Below are positions 45,379 to 54,969 of a stretch of DNA of 64,000 nt, piece by piece (positions within the stretch are counted from its first letter, which is position 1; every line of letters begins with the position of its first letter). The stretch is from Sedimenticola sp. (GTDB lineage Bacteria > Pseudomonadota > Gammaproteobacteria > Chromatiales > Chromatiaceae). Made by a program: the position numbers and the translations under genes. Location of the stretch: the NCBI GenBank assembly GCA_011051655.1, contig DRKS01000003.1:1-64000 (forward strand), in the 5' to 3' direction. The notes beneath the pieces are model-generated. The model was not told where the DNA came from, made no database searches, and saw nothing but the letters and a program-made list of their open reading frames with translations.

Positions 45379-46749
45379 ATGAAACTCGGGGTTGTGATCT
45401 TAGCCGCCGGCCAGGGTACCCGGATGCGCTCCAGCCTGCCCAAGGTGCTGCACAAACTGGCCGGCCGGCCGCTGCTGGGCCATGTGGTGGATACGGCCCA
45501 CAAGCTGGGGCCGGAAAGGATCGTGGTGGTCTACGGCCACGGCGGCAAACAGGTTCCCGATCTTTTCGCAGCACAGGATCTGGACTGGGTGGAGCAGGCC
45601 GAGCAATTGGGCACCGGTCATGCCGTGGATCATGCGCTGCCGCTGCTGGCCGATGTTGACCGGGTGCTGGTGCTCTACGGGGATGTGCCCCTGATCCGGG
45701 CGCAGACCCTCACCTCCCTGATCCAGGCCGCGGCGGAGACGGATCTGGCGCTGCTGACCGTCGATCTCGATGACCCCACCGGATATGGCCGCATTGTCCG
45801 TGATGCGCGGGGCAAGGTGGCGCGCATCGTCGAACAGAAGGATGCGGGTCCCCAAGAGCTGGCCATCAGGGAAATCAATACCGGTTTCCTGGTTGCGGAC
45901 CGTCGCAGGCTGGAAGGCTGGCTGGCGCGGGTGGGCAACGACAATGCCCAGGGGGAATACTATCTGACCGATGTCACCGCCCTCGCCGTGGCGGACGGGG
46001 TGGAGGTGCATACCGTGCACCCCGCGGACGCCATGGAGGTCATGGGCGTCAACGACCGCGCCCAGCTGGCCGGCCTGGAGCGCCATTTCCAGCGGAGCCA
46101 GGCCGAAGCGCTGATGCGCCGGGGCGCCACCCTGCTGGATCCGGCGCGGTTCGATCTGCGCGGAACCCTGGAGACCGGCCGGGACCTGGAGATCGACATC
46201 AACGTGCTGCTGGAGGGCGAGGTGGTCCTGGGCGACGGCGTGCGCATCGGCGCCAACAGCGTCATCCGCAACAGCCGCATCGGCGACGGCGTGCGGATCC
46301 TGGAGAACTGCGTCATCGAGGATGCCCTGATCGGGCCGGGCTGCCGTATCGGCCCCTTCTCCCGGGTGCGCCCCGGCGCCGAGCTGGCGGGCGGCAACCA
46401 CATAGGCAACTTCGTCGAGATCAAAAAATCCGAAATCGGCGAGGGCAGCAAGATCAATCACCTGAGCTATATCGGCGACAGCAGCATCGGCAGGGGCGTC
46501 AACATCGGCGCCGGCACCATCACCTGCAACTATGACGGGGCCAACAAGCATCGCACCGTCATCGGCGACGGCGCCTTCATCGGCTCGGATTCCCAGCTCA
46601 TCGCGCCGGTGGTGATCGGCGCGGGTGCCACCATCGGCGCCGGCTCCACCATCACGGCGGACGCCCCGCCGGACACCCTCACCCTGAGCCGCGCCAGGCA
46701 ATTCAGCGTCAAGGGCTGGCGCCGGCCGGTCAAGAAAACCGAAACCTGA
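45379..46749 (+). CDS. glmU: Bifunctional GlmU (GlcN-1-P acetyltransferase / GlcNAc-1-P uridyltransferase)
   Basis: 456 aa. Makes UDP-GlcNAc for peptidoglycan and LPS. The pyrophosphorylase loop LAAGQGTRMRSSLPKVLHKL is near the N-terminus; the left-handed beta-helix of hexapeptide repeats (about 250-430) carries the acetyltransferase, with the catalytic-His region NIGAGTITCNYDGANKHRT, abridged. ATG 45379 has GGGAGG. It is followed by glmS after 12 bases, so the two pathway steps are cotranscribed. Confidence 0.98.
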   Translation: MKLGVVILAAGQGTRMRSSLPKVLHKLAGRPLLGHVVDTAHKLGPERIVVVYGHGGKQVPDLFAAQDLDWVEQAEQLGTGHAVDHALPLLADVDRVLVLYGDVPLIRAQTLTSLIQAAAETDLALLTVDLDDPTGYGRIVRDARGKVARIVEQKDAGPQELAIREINTGFLVADRRRLEGWLARVGNDNAQGEYYLTDVTALAVADGVEVHTVHPADAMEVMGVNDRAQLAGLERHFQRSQAEALMRRGATLLDPARFDLRGTLETGRDLEIDINVLLEGEVVLGDGVRIGANSVIRNSRIGDGVRILENCVIEDALIGPGCRIGPFSRVRPGAELAGGNHIGNFVEIKKSEIGEGSKINHLSYIGDSSIGRGVNIGAGTITCNYDGANKHRTVIGDGAFIGSDSQLIAPVVIGAGATIGAGSTITADAPPDTLTLSRARQFSVKGWRRPVKKTET

Positions 46750-46761
46750 GGCAAGACCACC

Positions 46762-48588
46762 ATGTGCGGCATCGTTGGAGCCATTGCACACCGGGATGTG
46801 ACCCCGGTGCTCCTGGAAGGACTGAAGCGGCTGGAATACCGGGGATATGATTCGGCGGGCATCGCCATCCGCACCGCCGGGGGGCGGCTGCACCGCATCC
46901 GCTCCGTCGGCAAGGTGGCGGCCCTGCAGCAGCGCCTGGAGCAAGGCGCGGTGCAGGGAGATCTCGGCATCGCCCACACCCGCTGGGCTACCCATGGCAT
47001 GCCGGCGGAGCGCAACGCCCATCCCCACATGAGCGGCGAGCAGGTCGCCATCGTGCACAATGGCATCATTGAGAATCATGCTGAATTGAGGCATGAGCTG
47101 GAGTCCCGGGGCTATGTCTTCACCTCCGAGACGGATACCGAGGTCATCGCCCATCTGCTGGCCAGCCTGATGGGAGAGGGCCGCGATCTGATGCAGGTGG
47201 TGCGGGACGCCACCGAAAGGCTGGTCGGCGCCTATGCCCTGGCCGTGGTCAACCCGGACGACCCGCAGCGCCTGATCGTCGCCCGCGCCGGCAGCCCCCT
47301 GGTGGTGGGGGTGGCCGACGACGCCAACTATATCGCCTCGGACGTGTTCGCCCTGCTGCCGGTGACCCAGCGCTTCATTTTCCTGGAAGAGGGGGATTTC
47401 GCCGAGGTCCGGCGTGACGGGGTGAGCGTTTTCGACAGCGCCGGCCGGGCCGTTGAGCGCCCCGTGCGGGAGTCGCGCCTGGCGGCCTCCACCGCGGACA
47501 AAGGACCCTACCCCCACTACATGCTCAAGGAGATCTTCGAGCAGCCGGCGGTGATCGCCGAGACCCTGGAGGGGCGCATCTACAAGGGCCGCCTGCTGGA
47601 GCAGAGCTTCGGTCCCGAGGCCAAGGCCCTGCTCGACCGGACCGAGGCGGTGCACATCATCGCCTGCGGCACCAGCTACCATGCGGGCCTGGTGACCCGC
47701 TACTGGCTGGAAGAGGTGGGCGTGCCCTGCAGCGTGGAGGTGGCCAGCGAGTACCGCTACCGCCAGGTGGTGGTGCCGGACAACACCCTGTTCATCACCA
47801 TCTCCCAGTCGGGGGAGACCGCCGACACCCTGGCGGCGCTGCGGGGTGCCAGGGACACGGGCTACCTGGGCAGCCTCTGCATCTGCAACGTCCCCGAAAG
47901 CTCCCTGGTGCGGGAATCGGACGTGGCCCTCATGACCCGCGCCGGGCCGGAGATCGGCGTGGCCTCCACCAAGGCCTTCACCACCCAGCTGGTGGCCCTG
48001 CGCCTGGTCACCCTGGCGCTGGCGCGCCGGCGCGGCATGTCCCCCGAACGGGAGAAGGTGCTGGTGGACGAGCTGCACGCCCTGCCCCGGCAGGTGGAGG
48101 TGGTGCTGGAGCTGTCCGGCAAGATTCGCGAAATGGCCAACGGCTTTGGCGGCAAGCAGCACGCCCTTTTTCTGGGCCGTGGCACCTTCTATCCCATCGC
48201 CCTGGAGGGGGCCCTCAAGCTCAAGGAGATCTCTTATATCCATGCCGAGGCCTACCCCGCCGGTGAGTTGAAACACGGCCCCCTCGCCCTGGTGGACACC
48301 AATATGCCGGTGGTCTGCGCCCTGCCCGACGATCCCCTGCTGGAGAAGGTGCTCTCCAATCTGCAGGAGGTGCGGGCGCGGGGCGGAGAGCTGTTCCTGT
48401 TCAGCGATCAAAGTGTAAATATCGGGTTGGACAACTATCAAAACCTGATCCTGGCCGACATCTGTCCCAGCACCGCGCCCATCGTCTACAGCGTGCCGCT
48501 GCAGCTCCTCGCCTACCACGTGGCCGTATTGAAGGGCACGGACGTGGATCAGCCGCGCAATCTGGCGAAGTCCGTAACGGTGGAATGA
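46762..48588 (+). CDS. glmS: Glutamine-fructose-6-phosphate aminotransferase (isomerizing)
   Basis: 608 aa. First committed step to amino sugars. The nucleophile is Cys2 (MCGIVGA) of the class II amidotransferase domain, then two SIS domains (about 285-430 and 455-600) with SQSGETADTLAALR, and the C-terminus KSVTVE. No glmS ribozyme or GlmZ-type site is recognisable in the 12-base gap after glmU. Last gene of the unit. Confidence 0.98.
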   Translation: MCGIVGAIAHRDVTPVLLEGLKRLEYRGYDSAGIAIRTAGGRLHRIRSVGKVAALQQRLEQGAVQGDLGIAHTRWATHGMPAERNAHPHMSGEQVAIVHNGIIENHAELRHELESRGYVFTSETDTEVIAHLLASLMGEGRDLMQVVRDATERLVGAYALAVVNPDDPQRLIVARAGSPLVVGVADDANYIASDVFALLPVTQRFIFLEEGDFAEVRRDGVSVFDSAGRAVERPVRESRLAASTADKGPYPHYMLKEIFEQPAVIAETLEGRIYKGRLLEQSFGPEAKALLDRTEAVHIIACGTSYHAGLVTRYWLEEVGVPCSVEVASEYRYRQVVVPDNTLFITISQSGETADTLAALRGARDTGYLGSLCICNVPESSLVRESDVALMTRAGPEIGVASTKAFTTQLVALRLVTLALARRRGMSPEREKVLVDELHALPRQVEVVLELSGKIREMANGFGGKQHALFLGRGTFYPIALEGALKLKEISYIHAEAYPAGELKHGPLALVDTNMPVVCALPDDPLLEKVLSNLQEVRARGGELFLFSDQSVNIGLDNYQNLILADICPSTAPIVYSVPLQLLAYHVAVLKGTDVDQPRNLAKSVTVE

Positions 48589-48728
48589 CTCACCCAGGGT
48601 AACTTGCCCTGCTCTTTAACCGCCCCTGATCCCATCGATCACTTTTAAAGATATTTTTCCAACAGCCGAGATAATCCTAACCCGCTTTGCCGGGTCAGGC
48701 CGGGGCTTATTCCCAGGGGATGGCGGCT

Positions 48729-49832
48729 ATGGAAATAATACTGTTGTTTGTTGGCGTTATATTTGCCGCTGTCGGCGGATTCATACTGTACGATCGTGCG
48801 CAATTTATTAAATCAGCCAACCTTTCCAAAGGCTCCGTGGTGGGGGTCAGGACAAAAACCGGTTCAAAAGGTACGGCCATGTATGCGCCGGTCATCGGCT
48901 ATGTGCAGGATGGCGTAGAGTACCAATTCAGCTCAAACACCTACAGTTCAGTGCTGACATTATCCATCGGCGATGAAGTGGACATCCTGGTGAGCAGCAA
49001 TGATCCCGGCGATGCCCGGTTACGCAACAGCCCTGATAAAGTGCTGGGCGGGATCTTTTTGGCGCTTGGTGCGGGATGCAGTATCGCCTTCTTTTTTCTC
49101 TTTGAAATCAATGCATTTTCGCTGGGGATGGCGGCCTTCATCACTTTTGCCCTCGTCTTCCAGTTTGTGGCATCGTTGCGGCGCAACCACATTTATTCCC
49201 TCGATGATCTGAAAAAAGCCATTGGTGAAGTGAGGAAGGGAAATGCAGGGCAGGCATTTGGCAAGCGGGTAAAAGGGAATCGCGGTCCATCCAATGCTGT
49301 TGAAGACGGGGGTGAGCGCATTATTACAGATCCGGCCGCTTTAAAGATCCACAAGGAGAGGTCAAAGGCCCCGGCCTGGGTTGGCGTGATCTTCTTTCTG
49401 GTCGGGATCGGCGTGTTGGTCGGAGGGGGGTTTCTCGCCCAGTCGCGCCAGGAGTTTCTTGAGCAGGCCCTGCCGGCGGATGGGGTGGTGATCTCGCTGG
49501 AATCAAGAACCACATCGTCGTCCAGCGGCGGATCTTCCACGGTCTATTACCCCGTCGTCAAGTATTCGCCTTCCGGGGCCGGGGCCGTCGAATTCACGCA
49601 TGATACCGGCTCCAACCCGCCCTCCTACAGCCGCGGCGAACGGGTAAAGGTGCTCTATTCAGCGGATAACCACCGGGATGCCATTATCGACGAGGGCTGG
49701 GCCAACTGGCTTGGGCCGATCATCATGCTTGCCTTGGGCGCGGTATTTACCTTTGTTGGTTTTTTAGTGGTAAAAAGGCACTGGGCTGGTAAAAGAGAGA
49801 AGCAAACCGGCCGGCTTCGGCTCGATATCTAA
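48729..49832 (+). CDS. Membrane protein with two DUF3592 domains
   Basis: 367 aa. Two similar halves, each with a hydrophobic N-terminal helix, a beta-rich stretch of the DUF3592 type ([19 protein letters not shown] and [19 protein letters not shown]; both cut) and a second helix. About six membrane segments in total. Function unknown. ATG 48729 is nine bases after AGGGG; ATG 48720 is also possible. It is 14 bases before lemA and in the same direction, so a unit with lemA and the M48 protease is likely. A start further out at 48687 is not supported. Confidence 0.8.
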   Translation: MEIILLFVGVIFAAVGGFILYDRAQFIKSANLSKGSVVGVRTKTGSKGTAMYAPVIGYVQDGVEYQFSSNTYSSVLTLSIGDEVDILVSSNDPGDARLRNSPDKVLGGIFLALGAGCSIAFFFLFEINAFSLGMAAFITFALVFQFVASLRRNHIYSLDDLKKAIGEVRKGNAGQAFGKRVKGNRGPSNAVEDGGERIITDPAALKIHKERSKAPAWVGVIFFLVGIGVLVGGGFLAQSRQEFLEQALPADGVVISLESRTTSSSSGGSSTVYYPVVKYSPSGAGAVEFTHDTGSNPPSYSRGERVKVLYSADNHRDAIIDEGWANWLGPIIMLALGAVFTFVGFLVVKRHWAGKREKQTGRLRLDI

Positions 49833-49846
49833 AGAAGGAGATTGCC

Positions 49847-50443
49847 GTGGATACATCGACAATGGTGGTGCTGGTGATCATTGGCGTTCTGGCCATCTAC
49901 GTGATCGCCATATTCAACCAGTTGGTTGCGCTCAGGAATCGCTATAAAAACGCCTTTTCGCAGATAGAGGTCCAGCTCAAGCGGCGTTATGACCTGATAC
50001 CGAATCTGGTGGAGACGGCCAAGGGCTATCTCAAGCATGAGCGGAAGACCCTGGAGGCGGTGATCGCCGCCCGTAATGCCGCCGCGGACGGCCTGGCCCG
50101 CGCCGCGGCCAATCCGGGAGACGCCGGGGCCATGCAGGCGCTGGCGGGCGCGGAGGGGGGGCTCTCCGGGGCCCTGGGCAGGCTCAACATCGTGATGGAG
50201 GATTATCCCGATCTCAAGGCCAGCCAGAACATGCAGCAGTTGAGTGAAGAGCTCACCACCACGGAAAACCGGGTCGCCTTCGCCCGCCAGGCCTACAACG
50301 ACCAAGTGATGGCCTACAACACCTACAAGCAGTCGTTTCCCCAAAACATACTGGCCGGTCCCTTCGGGCATGCGGCCGATGCCGGGCTGCTGGAGTTTGA
50401 AGACAGCCAGGCCATTCAGGCCGCGCCGAAGATCTCGTTTTAG
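49847..50443 (+). CDS. lemA: LemA family protein
   Basis: 198 aa. One N-terminal membrane helix (about 5-24) with the remainder a helical bundle, as in LemA. Conserved segments are [20 protein letters not shown] and [19 protein letters not shown] 49847 follows AAGGAG. LemA genes are very often next to M48 proteases, as here. The function is not settled; a role in membrane protein quality control is an inference from that pairing. Confidence 0.93.
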   Translation: MDTSTMVVLVIIGVLAIYVIAIFNQLVALRNRYKNAFSQIEVQLKRRYDLIPNLVETAKGYLKHERKTLEAVIAARNAAADGLARAAANPGDAGAMQALAGAEGGLSGALGRLNIVMEDYPDLKASQNMQQLSEELTTTENRVAFARQAYNDQVMAYNTYKQSFPQNILAGPFGHAADAGLLEFEDSQAIQAAPKISF

Positions 50444-50457
50444 AACAAAACCGGGCC

Positions 50458-52389
50458 ATGGATTTCTTCGCGGCTCAAGACAGCGCCCGCAGGAACACCG
50501 CCGGGCTGGTGTTCTATTTTATTCTTGCCGTTGTCACCCTCATCATCCTGACCAACCTGCTGATAATGGGGGTGATGGCCTGGATGGGGCTGAGACCAAG
50601 CGAGCCGCTTACCCCCGCTCGCATTGCCGCGGCCTTTGACTGGCGCACCTTTGCCCTGGTGGGGGCGGGGGTGACCGCCGTTGTGCTGGCCGGCAGCCTC
50701 TACAAAATGATCCAGTTGAACAGTGGCGGCAGGGTGGTGGCCGAGGCCCTGGGGGGCCGGCTGGTGAGTCAGAACACCCGGGATCCCGCCCGCCGCCGGC
50801 TGCTGAATGTGGTGGAGGAGATGGCCATCGCCGCGGGCGTGCCGGTGCCGCCGGTCTATCTCCTGGAGGATGAGGAGGGCATCAACGCCTTCGCCGCGGG
50901 AAAGACCCCGGGAGACGCCGTCATCGGGGTTACCCGGGGCTGCCTGGAGCAGTTGGGCAGGGATCAGCTCCAAGGGGTCATGGCCCATGAGTTCAGCCAT
51001 ATCCTGAATGGGGACATGCGCCTGAATATCCGCCTGATGGGGGTGCTGCACGGCATCCTGATCATCGGCATCATCGGCTACCATATCCTGCGCTCCATGA
51101 CTCACTCCCGGCGGGGCCGCAGCAGCAGCGGCAACGGGGCCCTGGTCCTGCTCGCCCTGGGCGGCGGCCTGATGGCGATAGGCTTCACCGGCACCTTCTT
51201 CGGGAATCTGATCAAGGCCTCGGTGGGCCGTCAGCGGGAGTATCTGGCCGATGCCTCGGTGGTGCAATTCACCCGCAATCCGGATGGCATCGCTGGCGCC
51301 CTCAAGAGGATCGGCGGCTTCAGGGCCCGCTCCTATGTGGAGAGCTCCGCGGCAAGCGAAACCCGTCACTTGTTTTTCTGCCCGGCCATGCACGCATTCT
51401 TTGGCGCCCTGCTGGCCACCCATCCGCCGCTGGAAAGGAGAATAAAGCGCATTGACCCCGGCTGGGACGGCAAGTTTGACGCGGACACCGTCACGGCGGC
51501 GCAACCGCAGGAGCCCCCCGGGCGGAAGGCGGATGCGGTGGCGTCAGCCACCATTGCCACCGCCGCGGCCGACGCCATGCGGGCCCTCGGCTCCGTGGGG
51601 CGGGTGGATGAGGCCCATCTCGGTTATGCCCGGGGTATTCTCGACGCCATCCCGGCGGCCGTTCAGGAGGCGGCACGCGAACCCTATGGCGCCCGGGCCC
51701 TGATCTACGTCTTGTTGATGAGTCCGGCCCGGGAAATCAGGGAGAAGCAACTGGCCCGGCTGGAACAACAGGGGGACACCGGCATCCATGCCCTGACGCT
51801 GAGGCTCTTGCCGGAGATGCATTCCGTGGACGATGGCGCCCGGCTGCCCCTGGTGGATCTCGCCACGCCCTCCCTGCGGCAGCTCTCCCTGCGCCAGTAT
51901 CAACTCTTCAGGCGGAATCTCAGGGCCTTGATGGAGGCGGACAGGCGGATCAATCTGTTCGAGTGGGCCCTGCAGCACATCCTGCTGCAGCATCTGGAAG
52001 CCGCTTTCAGCCGGCGGCCCATGCCCCGGCCCAGGTACGGCTCCCTGCGGGAACTCAGGGAGGAGACTGCGTTGCTGCTCTCTCTGCTGGCCCATGTGGA
52101 GCGGTCCGGGGCGGCGGCGGAGCATGCCTTCAGCGCAGCCAGGGACATCCTGGAGGGCGACGATATGTCATTACTGCCGAAGACCGAACTGAACCTGGCG
52201 CGCCTGGACACCGCCGTGGAGCGGCTGGCCCAACTGAAGCCCCTGGCCAAGCCGCAACTGCTCAAGGCCTGTGTCGCGGCGGTGATGGCCGACGGCCGGG
52301 TGACGCCCCGGGAGTCCGAACTGGTCCGGGCCTTCGCGGCCGCCCTGGATTGTCCGCTGCCGCCGATGCTGGCCCCGCAAAAGGCCTGA
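50458..52389 (+). CDS. M48 family metalloprotease with long C-terminal extension
   Basis: 643 aa. Membrane segments near 16-45 and 64-84, then the zinc motif HEFSH (177-181) with third-ligand region REYLADAS near Glu261, and two further helices flanking it. This N-terminal part (about 1-350) is HtpX-like. The C-terminal 300 residues are outside the usual HtpX length; the end, KACVAAVMADGRVTPRESEL (cut), resembles TerB-like metal-binding helices. Start ATG 50458 is 14 bases after lemA. The likely role is cleavage of damaged membrane proteins; substrates are unknown. It converges with the TPR membrane gene. Confidence 0.88.
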   Translation: MDFFAAQDSARRNTAGLVFYFILAVVTLIILTNLLIMGVMAWMGLRPSEPLTPARIAAAFDWRTFALVGAGVTAVVLAGSLYKMIQLNSGGRVVAEALGGRLVSQNTRDPARRRLLNVVEEMAIAAGVPVPPVYLLEDEEGINAFAAGKTPGDAVIGVTRGCLEQLGRDQLQGVMAHEFSHILNGDMRLNIRLMGVLHGILIIGIIGYHILRSMTHSRRGRSSSGNGALVLLALGGGLMAIGFTGTFFGNLIKASVGRQREYLADASVVQFTRNPDGIAGALKRIGGFRARSYVESSAASETRHLFFCPAMHAFFGALLATHPPLERRIKRIDPGWDGKFDADTVTAAQPQEPPGRKADAVASATIATAAADAMRALGSVGRVDEAHLGYARGILDAIPAAVQEAAREPYGARALIYVLLMSPAREIREKQLARLEQQGDTGIHALTLRLLPEMHSVDDGARLPLVDLATPSLRQLSLRQYQLFRRNLRALMEADRRINLFEWALQHILLQHLEAAFSRRPMPRPRYGSLRELREETALLLSLLAHVERSGAAAEHAFSAARDILEGDDMSLLPKTELNLARLDTAVERLAQLKPLAKPQLLKACVAAVMADGRVTPRESELVRAFAAALDCPLPPMLAPQKA

Positions 52390-52416
52390 GTTCGATCCGC
52401 CCGGAACCCGGCGGCC

Positions 52417-54858
52417 TCAAGGTGTGCTCATCCTGGAGAGGGATTCGATTTTGTTTTTGGCGGCCCTGGAATAGTAACCCGAGGGCTCGAGCGCCACATA
52501 TCGTTGAAAGTGCGCTATGGCCCGGTCATATTCGCCCCGGGCGGCATAGGTCAGGGCAATGCCGTAGTGGGCGTTGGCGTGATTTGGATGATGCCGCAAG
52601 GCCTGCCCGAATTGCTCCAGGGCCTGTCCCAGGCGCTGCTGATCGAAATAGATGAATCCCAGGTTGGTGCGCACCGGGGCATTCTTCGGGTCGGCGGCGA
52701 GCACCTGCCGGAACTCCCGGATGGCGGCCGGGTAACGCTTCTCCGCATAGGCCTTGAGGCCCCGGTTGAAATGGGCCCTGAGGGATGCGCTGGATTTCAG
52801 CCGGGCGTAAACGCCCTCCGTCCGGCGGGCCTCGTCCTTCCGTCCCAGGGCCCGGTAGGCCCGAATGAGCATGGGATAGGTGGCGATGTATTTCGGGTCC
52901 AGTTCACGGGAGCGCTCCAGGTAACCCAGCGCCTCCGCCGCATTGCCGTCTCTGAGGTGGAGCCGTGCCGCCTCGTTCAAGACATGGACATCCTCTTTTA
53001 GCGCCATGGCCTCTCTCAGGTGGGCCAGGCCGGCGGCGGCATCACCGAGCTTCTTGTAGGCATGCGCCATGATGATGTGGGCCTCCCGGGCCATATAGGT
53101 GTTCTCCACCGGCCTGACGGCCTCGATGGCCTCCCGATAGCGCCCCAGTGAGCTGTAGACGACGGCAAGGAAAACCCGCCCCCGTGAAGAGTCCGTCTCC
53201 CGGACATTGCGTTGCAGTTCCGCCAACAGCCCCGGCTTGCCGGGGAGCTGCCGCTGGAAGCCGGCGTAGGTCATGTCCGGGTGGACATGGCGGTACTCGT
53301 CACGTTCGATAAGCCCCCGGTATGGCCCGCCCCGCCTCAGAAAAAGCATGGACACGTCATCCCAGTGGACCAGGGCCCAATCGGGGTGAGAAAAATGGTT
53401 GCCCAGGCGGCTGCGCAGCTCCTGGTCCGCGGCGCCGGTCGAGGGATAACGCATGAGGAGGATCTCGAAGCCATAACGCCGCCACAGCTCATCCAGGATG
53501 GCCGGCGAGTCCCGAAACCGGCCGGCCAGCTCCAGCAGCTCCCCGGAGAGATAACCGCGGGCGTCGATGAACACCGTGCGCCCGGGGTAGCCGCGCCAGG
53601 TTATGTATTGGCCGAAGGTGAAGGGGTTGAGGCTGCGTCCGTAAATGGTGTTCCTGTCCATGTAATCCAGCGCCCCCCTGGGCATGGCGGATTCATCGAA
53701 TGAGAGGCGGTAGCGCAGGTTCGGCAGGCCCAATGGTGTGTGACCCGAGAATATGGCCGCCCAGCACATGAGCAGGAAACCCATGGCAAAAGCGGCGGCC
53801 GCCTTGCCCCGGAACAGGCCCGGCCGGTTTGTGCTTTCGGCAAAGAGGGCGATATTCCTGACAATGACGGGACCCGCCACGATGGCGATCAGGAAAAGGA
53901 ACCGGCGGGCGCTGAAGGGCAACACCATAAAGGGGATGACCAGCAACAGATGTATGAAGGAGAAATGGGCCCTGCTGAGGAGAAAGGAGACAAGGGTGAT
54001 GCCGATGACCAGCCAAAGCACGATCAGGATTTCCCGGGTCGGCGGCAGCAGCTCCACGATCTCCTGTTTATACCAGTCGGTTGCCAGGTATTGGGCGCCG
54101 TGAAAGAACTGGCCGGTAAAATAGGGGCTGAGCAGCGAGGCGGCGATGGACAGGGCGAAGACCAGGCCAAGGGTCTTCAGCTGGGCGGCGGTCGGCGTTG
54201 CCGCCCGGGAAGAAAGGCCCCATCCCCTTTTTCTGAAATAGAGCTGCACCAGCCCCCCGGTGATGAATGCGAGAAAGGGCACGGCCATGACGCTGATGCT
54301 CGAATGGCTGTTGGCCCACAGCCAATGGCTGAGAGGAAGAAGATAGAGATATTTCTTTCCCTCATAGAGATAGGCGTTGAGGCTGAAGATGCTGAAGCCG
54401 AGAAACAGCATGAAAAAGATATCGGGCCTCAGCACGAACCGGCTCTGGGCAAGGATCACGACGGCCGACAGGACAATCACGGCCATGAGGTGATTCCCAA
54501 CGGGCCTGAGGGCGTCGCGCAGCAATAAAAAAAACGCGGCCGTTATGATGGCCGCTTTGAAAAGCACCACGCCACAGGTATTGAACAGCAGGTAGGCGAG
54601 ATAGCAGAGCACCCCGAAAAGCCAGGAGCTGTAGGAGAAGGGCCGGTCGGTGCTCGGGTAGGTGAAAAGCTCATGCTCCGGCAGCCCCTTGAGGGTCCAG
54701 ATCAGCTTGCCGAGACTCAGGTGCAGCCAGGCGTCGCTGTCGTGGATGTCGTTGGCGCTGAAGATGAAGACCGCGGCCAGAAACAGCGTTGACCAGATCA
54801 GGCCGGCGGGATGTTGCCGTAACCGCCGGGAAAGGCCGGCCGGGAGAGATGCAATCAT
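52417..54858 (-). CDS. Polytopic membrane protein with C-terminal TPR repeats, GT-C-like
   Basis: 813 aa. About ten to eleven membrane helices in residues 15-400, with the luminal-loop motif HDSDAWLHLSLGKLIW (about 42-57) near the N-terminus. This D-x-D/WxHL pattern with a following FTYPSTDRP occurs in putative GT-C-type glycosyltransferases. The C-terminal third (about 560-805) is a run of TPR units (for example NAHYGIALTYAARGEYDRAI, cut). ATG 54858 is used; the frame stays open to 55476 but overlaps the divergent glycosyltransferase. The substrate is unknown. The gap 54859-54969 carries GGGGGCA/TGCCCCC inverted repeats (54904-54910, 54939-54945). Confidence 0.8.
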   Translation of the reverse strand: MIASLPAGLSRRLRQHPAGLIWSTLFLAAVFIFSANDIHDSDAWLHLSLGKLIWTLKGLPEHELFTYPSTDRPFSYSSWLFGVLCYLAYLLFNTCGVVLFKAAIITAAFFLLLRDALRPVGNHLMAVIVLSAVVILAQSRFVLRPDIFFMLFLGFSIFSLNAYLYEGKKYLYLLPLSHWLWANSHSSISVMAVPFLAFITGGLVQLYFRKRGWGLSSRAATPTAAQLKTLGLVFALSIAASLLSPYFTGQFFHGAQYLATDWYKQEIVELLPPTREILIVLWLVIGITLVSFLLSRAHFSFIHLLLVIPFMVLPFSARRFLFLIAIVAGPVIVRNIALFAESTNRPGLFRGKAAAAFAMGFLLMCWAAIFSGHTPLGLPNLRYRLSFDESAMPRGALDYMDRNTIYGRSLNPFTFGQYITWRGYPGRTVFIDARGYLSGELLELAGRFRDSPAILDELWRRYGFEILLMRYPSTGAADQELRSRLGNHFSHPDWALVHWDDVSMLFLRRGGPYRGLIERDEYRHVHPDMTYAGFQRQLPGKPGLLAELQRNVRETDSSRGRVFLAVVYSSLGRYREAIEAVRPVENTYMAREAHIIMAHAYKKLGDAAAGLAHLREAMALKEDVHVLNEAARLHLRDGNAAEALGYLERSRELDPKYIATYPMLIRAYRALGRKDEARRTEGVYARLKSSASLRAHFNRGLKAYAEKRYPAAIREFRQVLAADPKNAPVRTNLGFIYFDQQRLGQALEQFGQALRHHPNHANAHYGIALTYAARGEYDRAIAHFQRYVALEPSGYYSRAAKNKIESLSRMSTP

Positions 54859-54969
54859 GAAATCACTATGGCAAAGGGGCGGATAGCCGTCAACGCGGAT
54901 CTTGGGGGCATGGCGTTTTGGCGTGAAATGCCTTAACTTGCCCCCTGGGTGAAAGGCAGAAGTTGTTCG

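Noticed and set aside
45400-48519. 1039-codon open frame antisense to glmU and glmS
   Set aside because: It crosses two well-supported genes on the other strand, and the protein is low-complexity Gly/Ala/Gln/His without motifs.
48517-48522. CACGTG in glmS as a parS site
   Set aside because: Flanking bases do not match the parS arms.
54949-54969. GTG 54949 as the start of the GT2 glycosyltransferase
   Set aside because: It abuts the inverted repeat and has no ribosome site; the extra seven residues are not typical of the family N-terminus.
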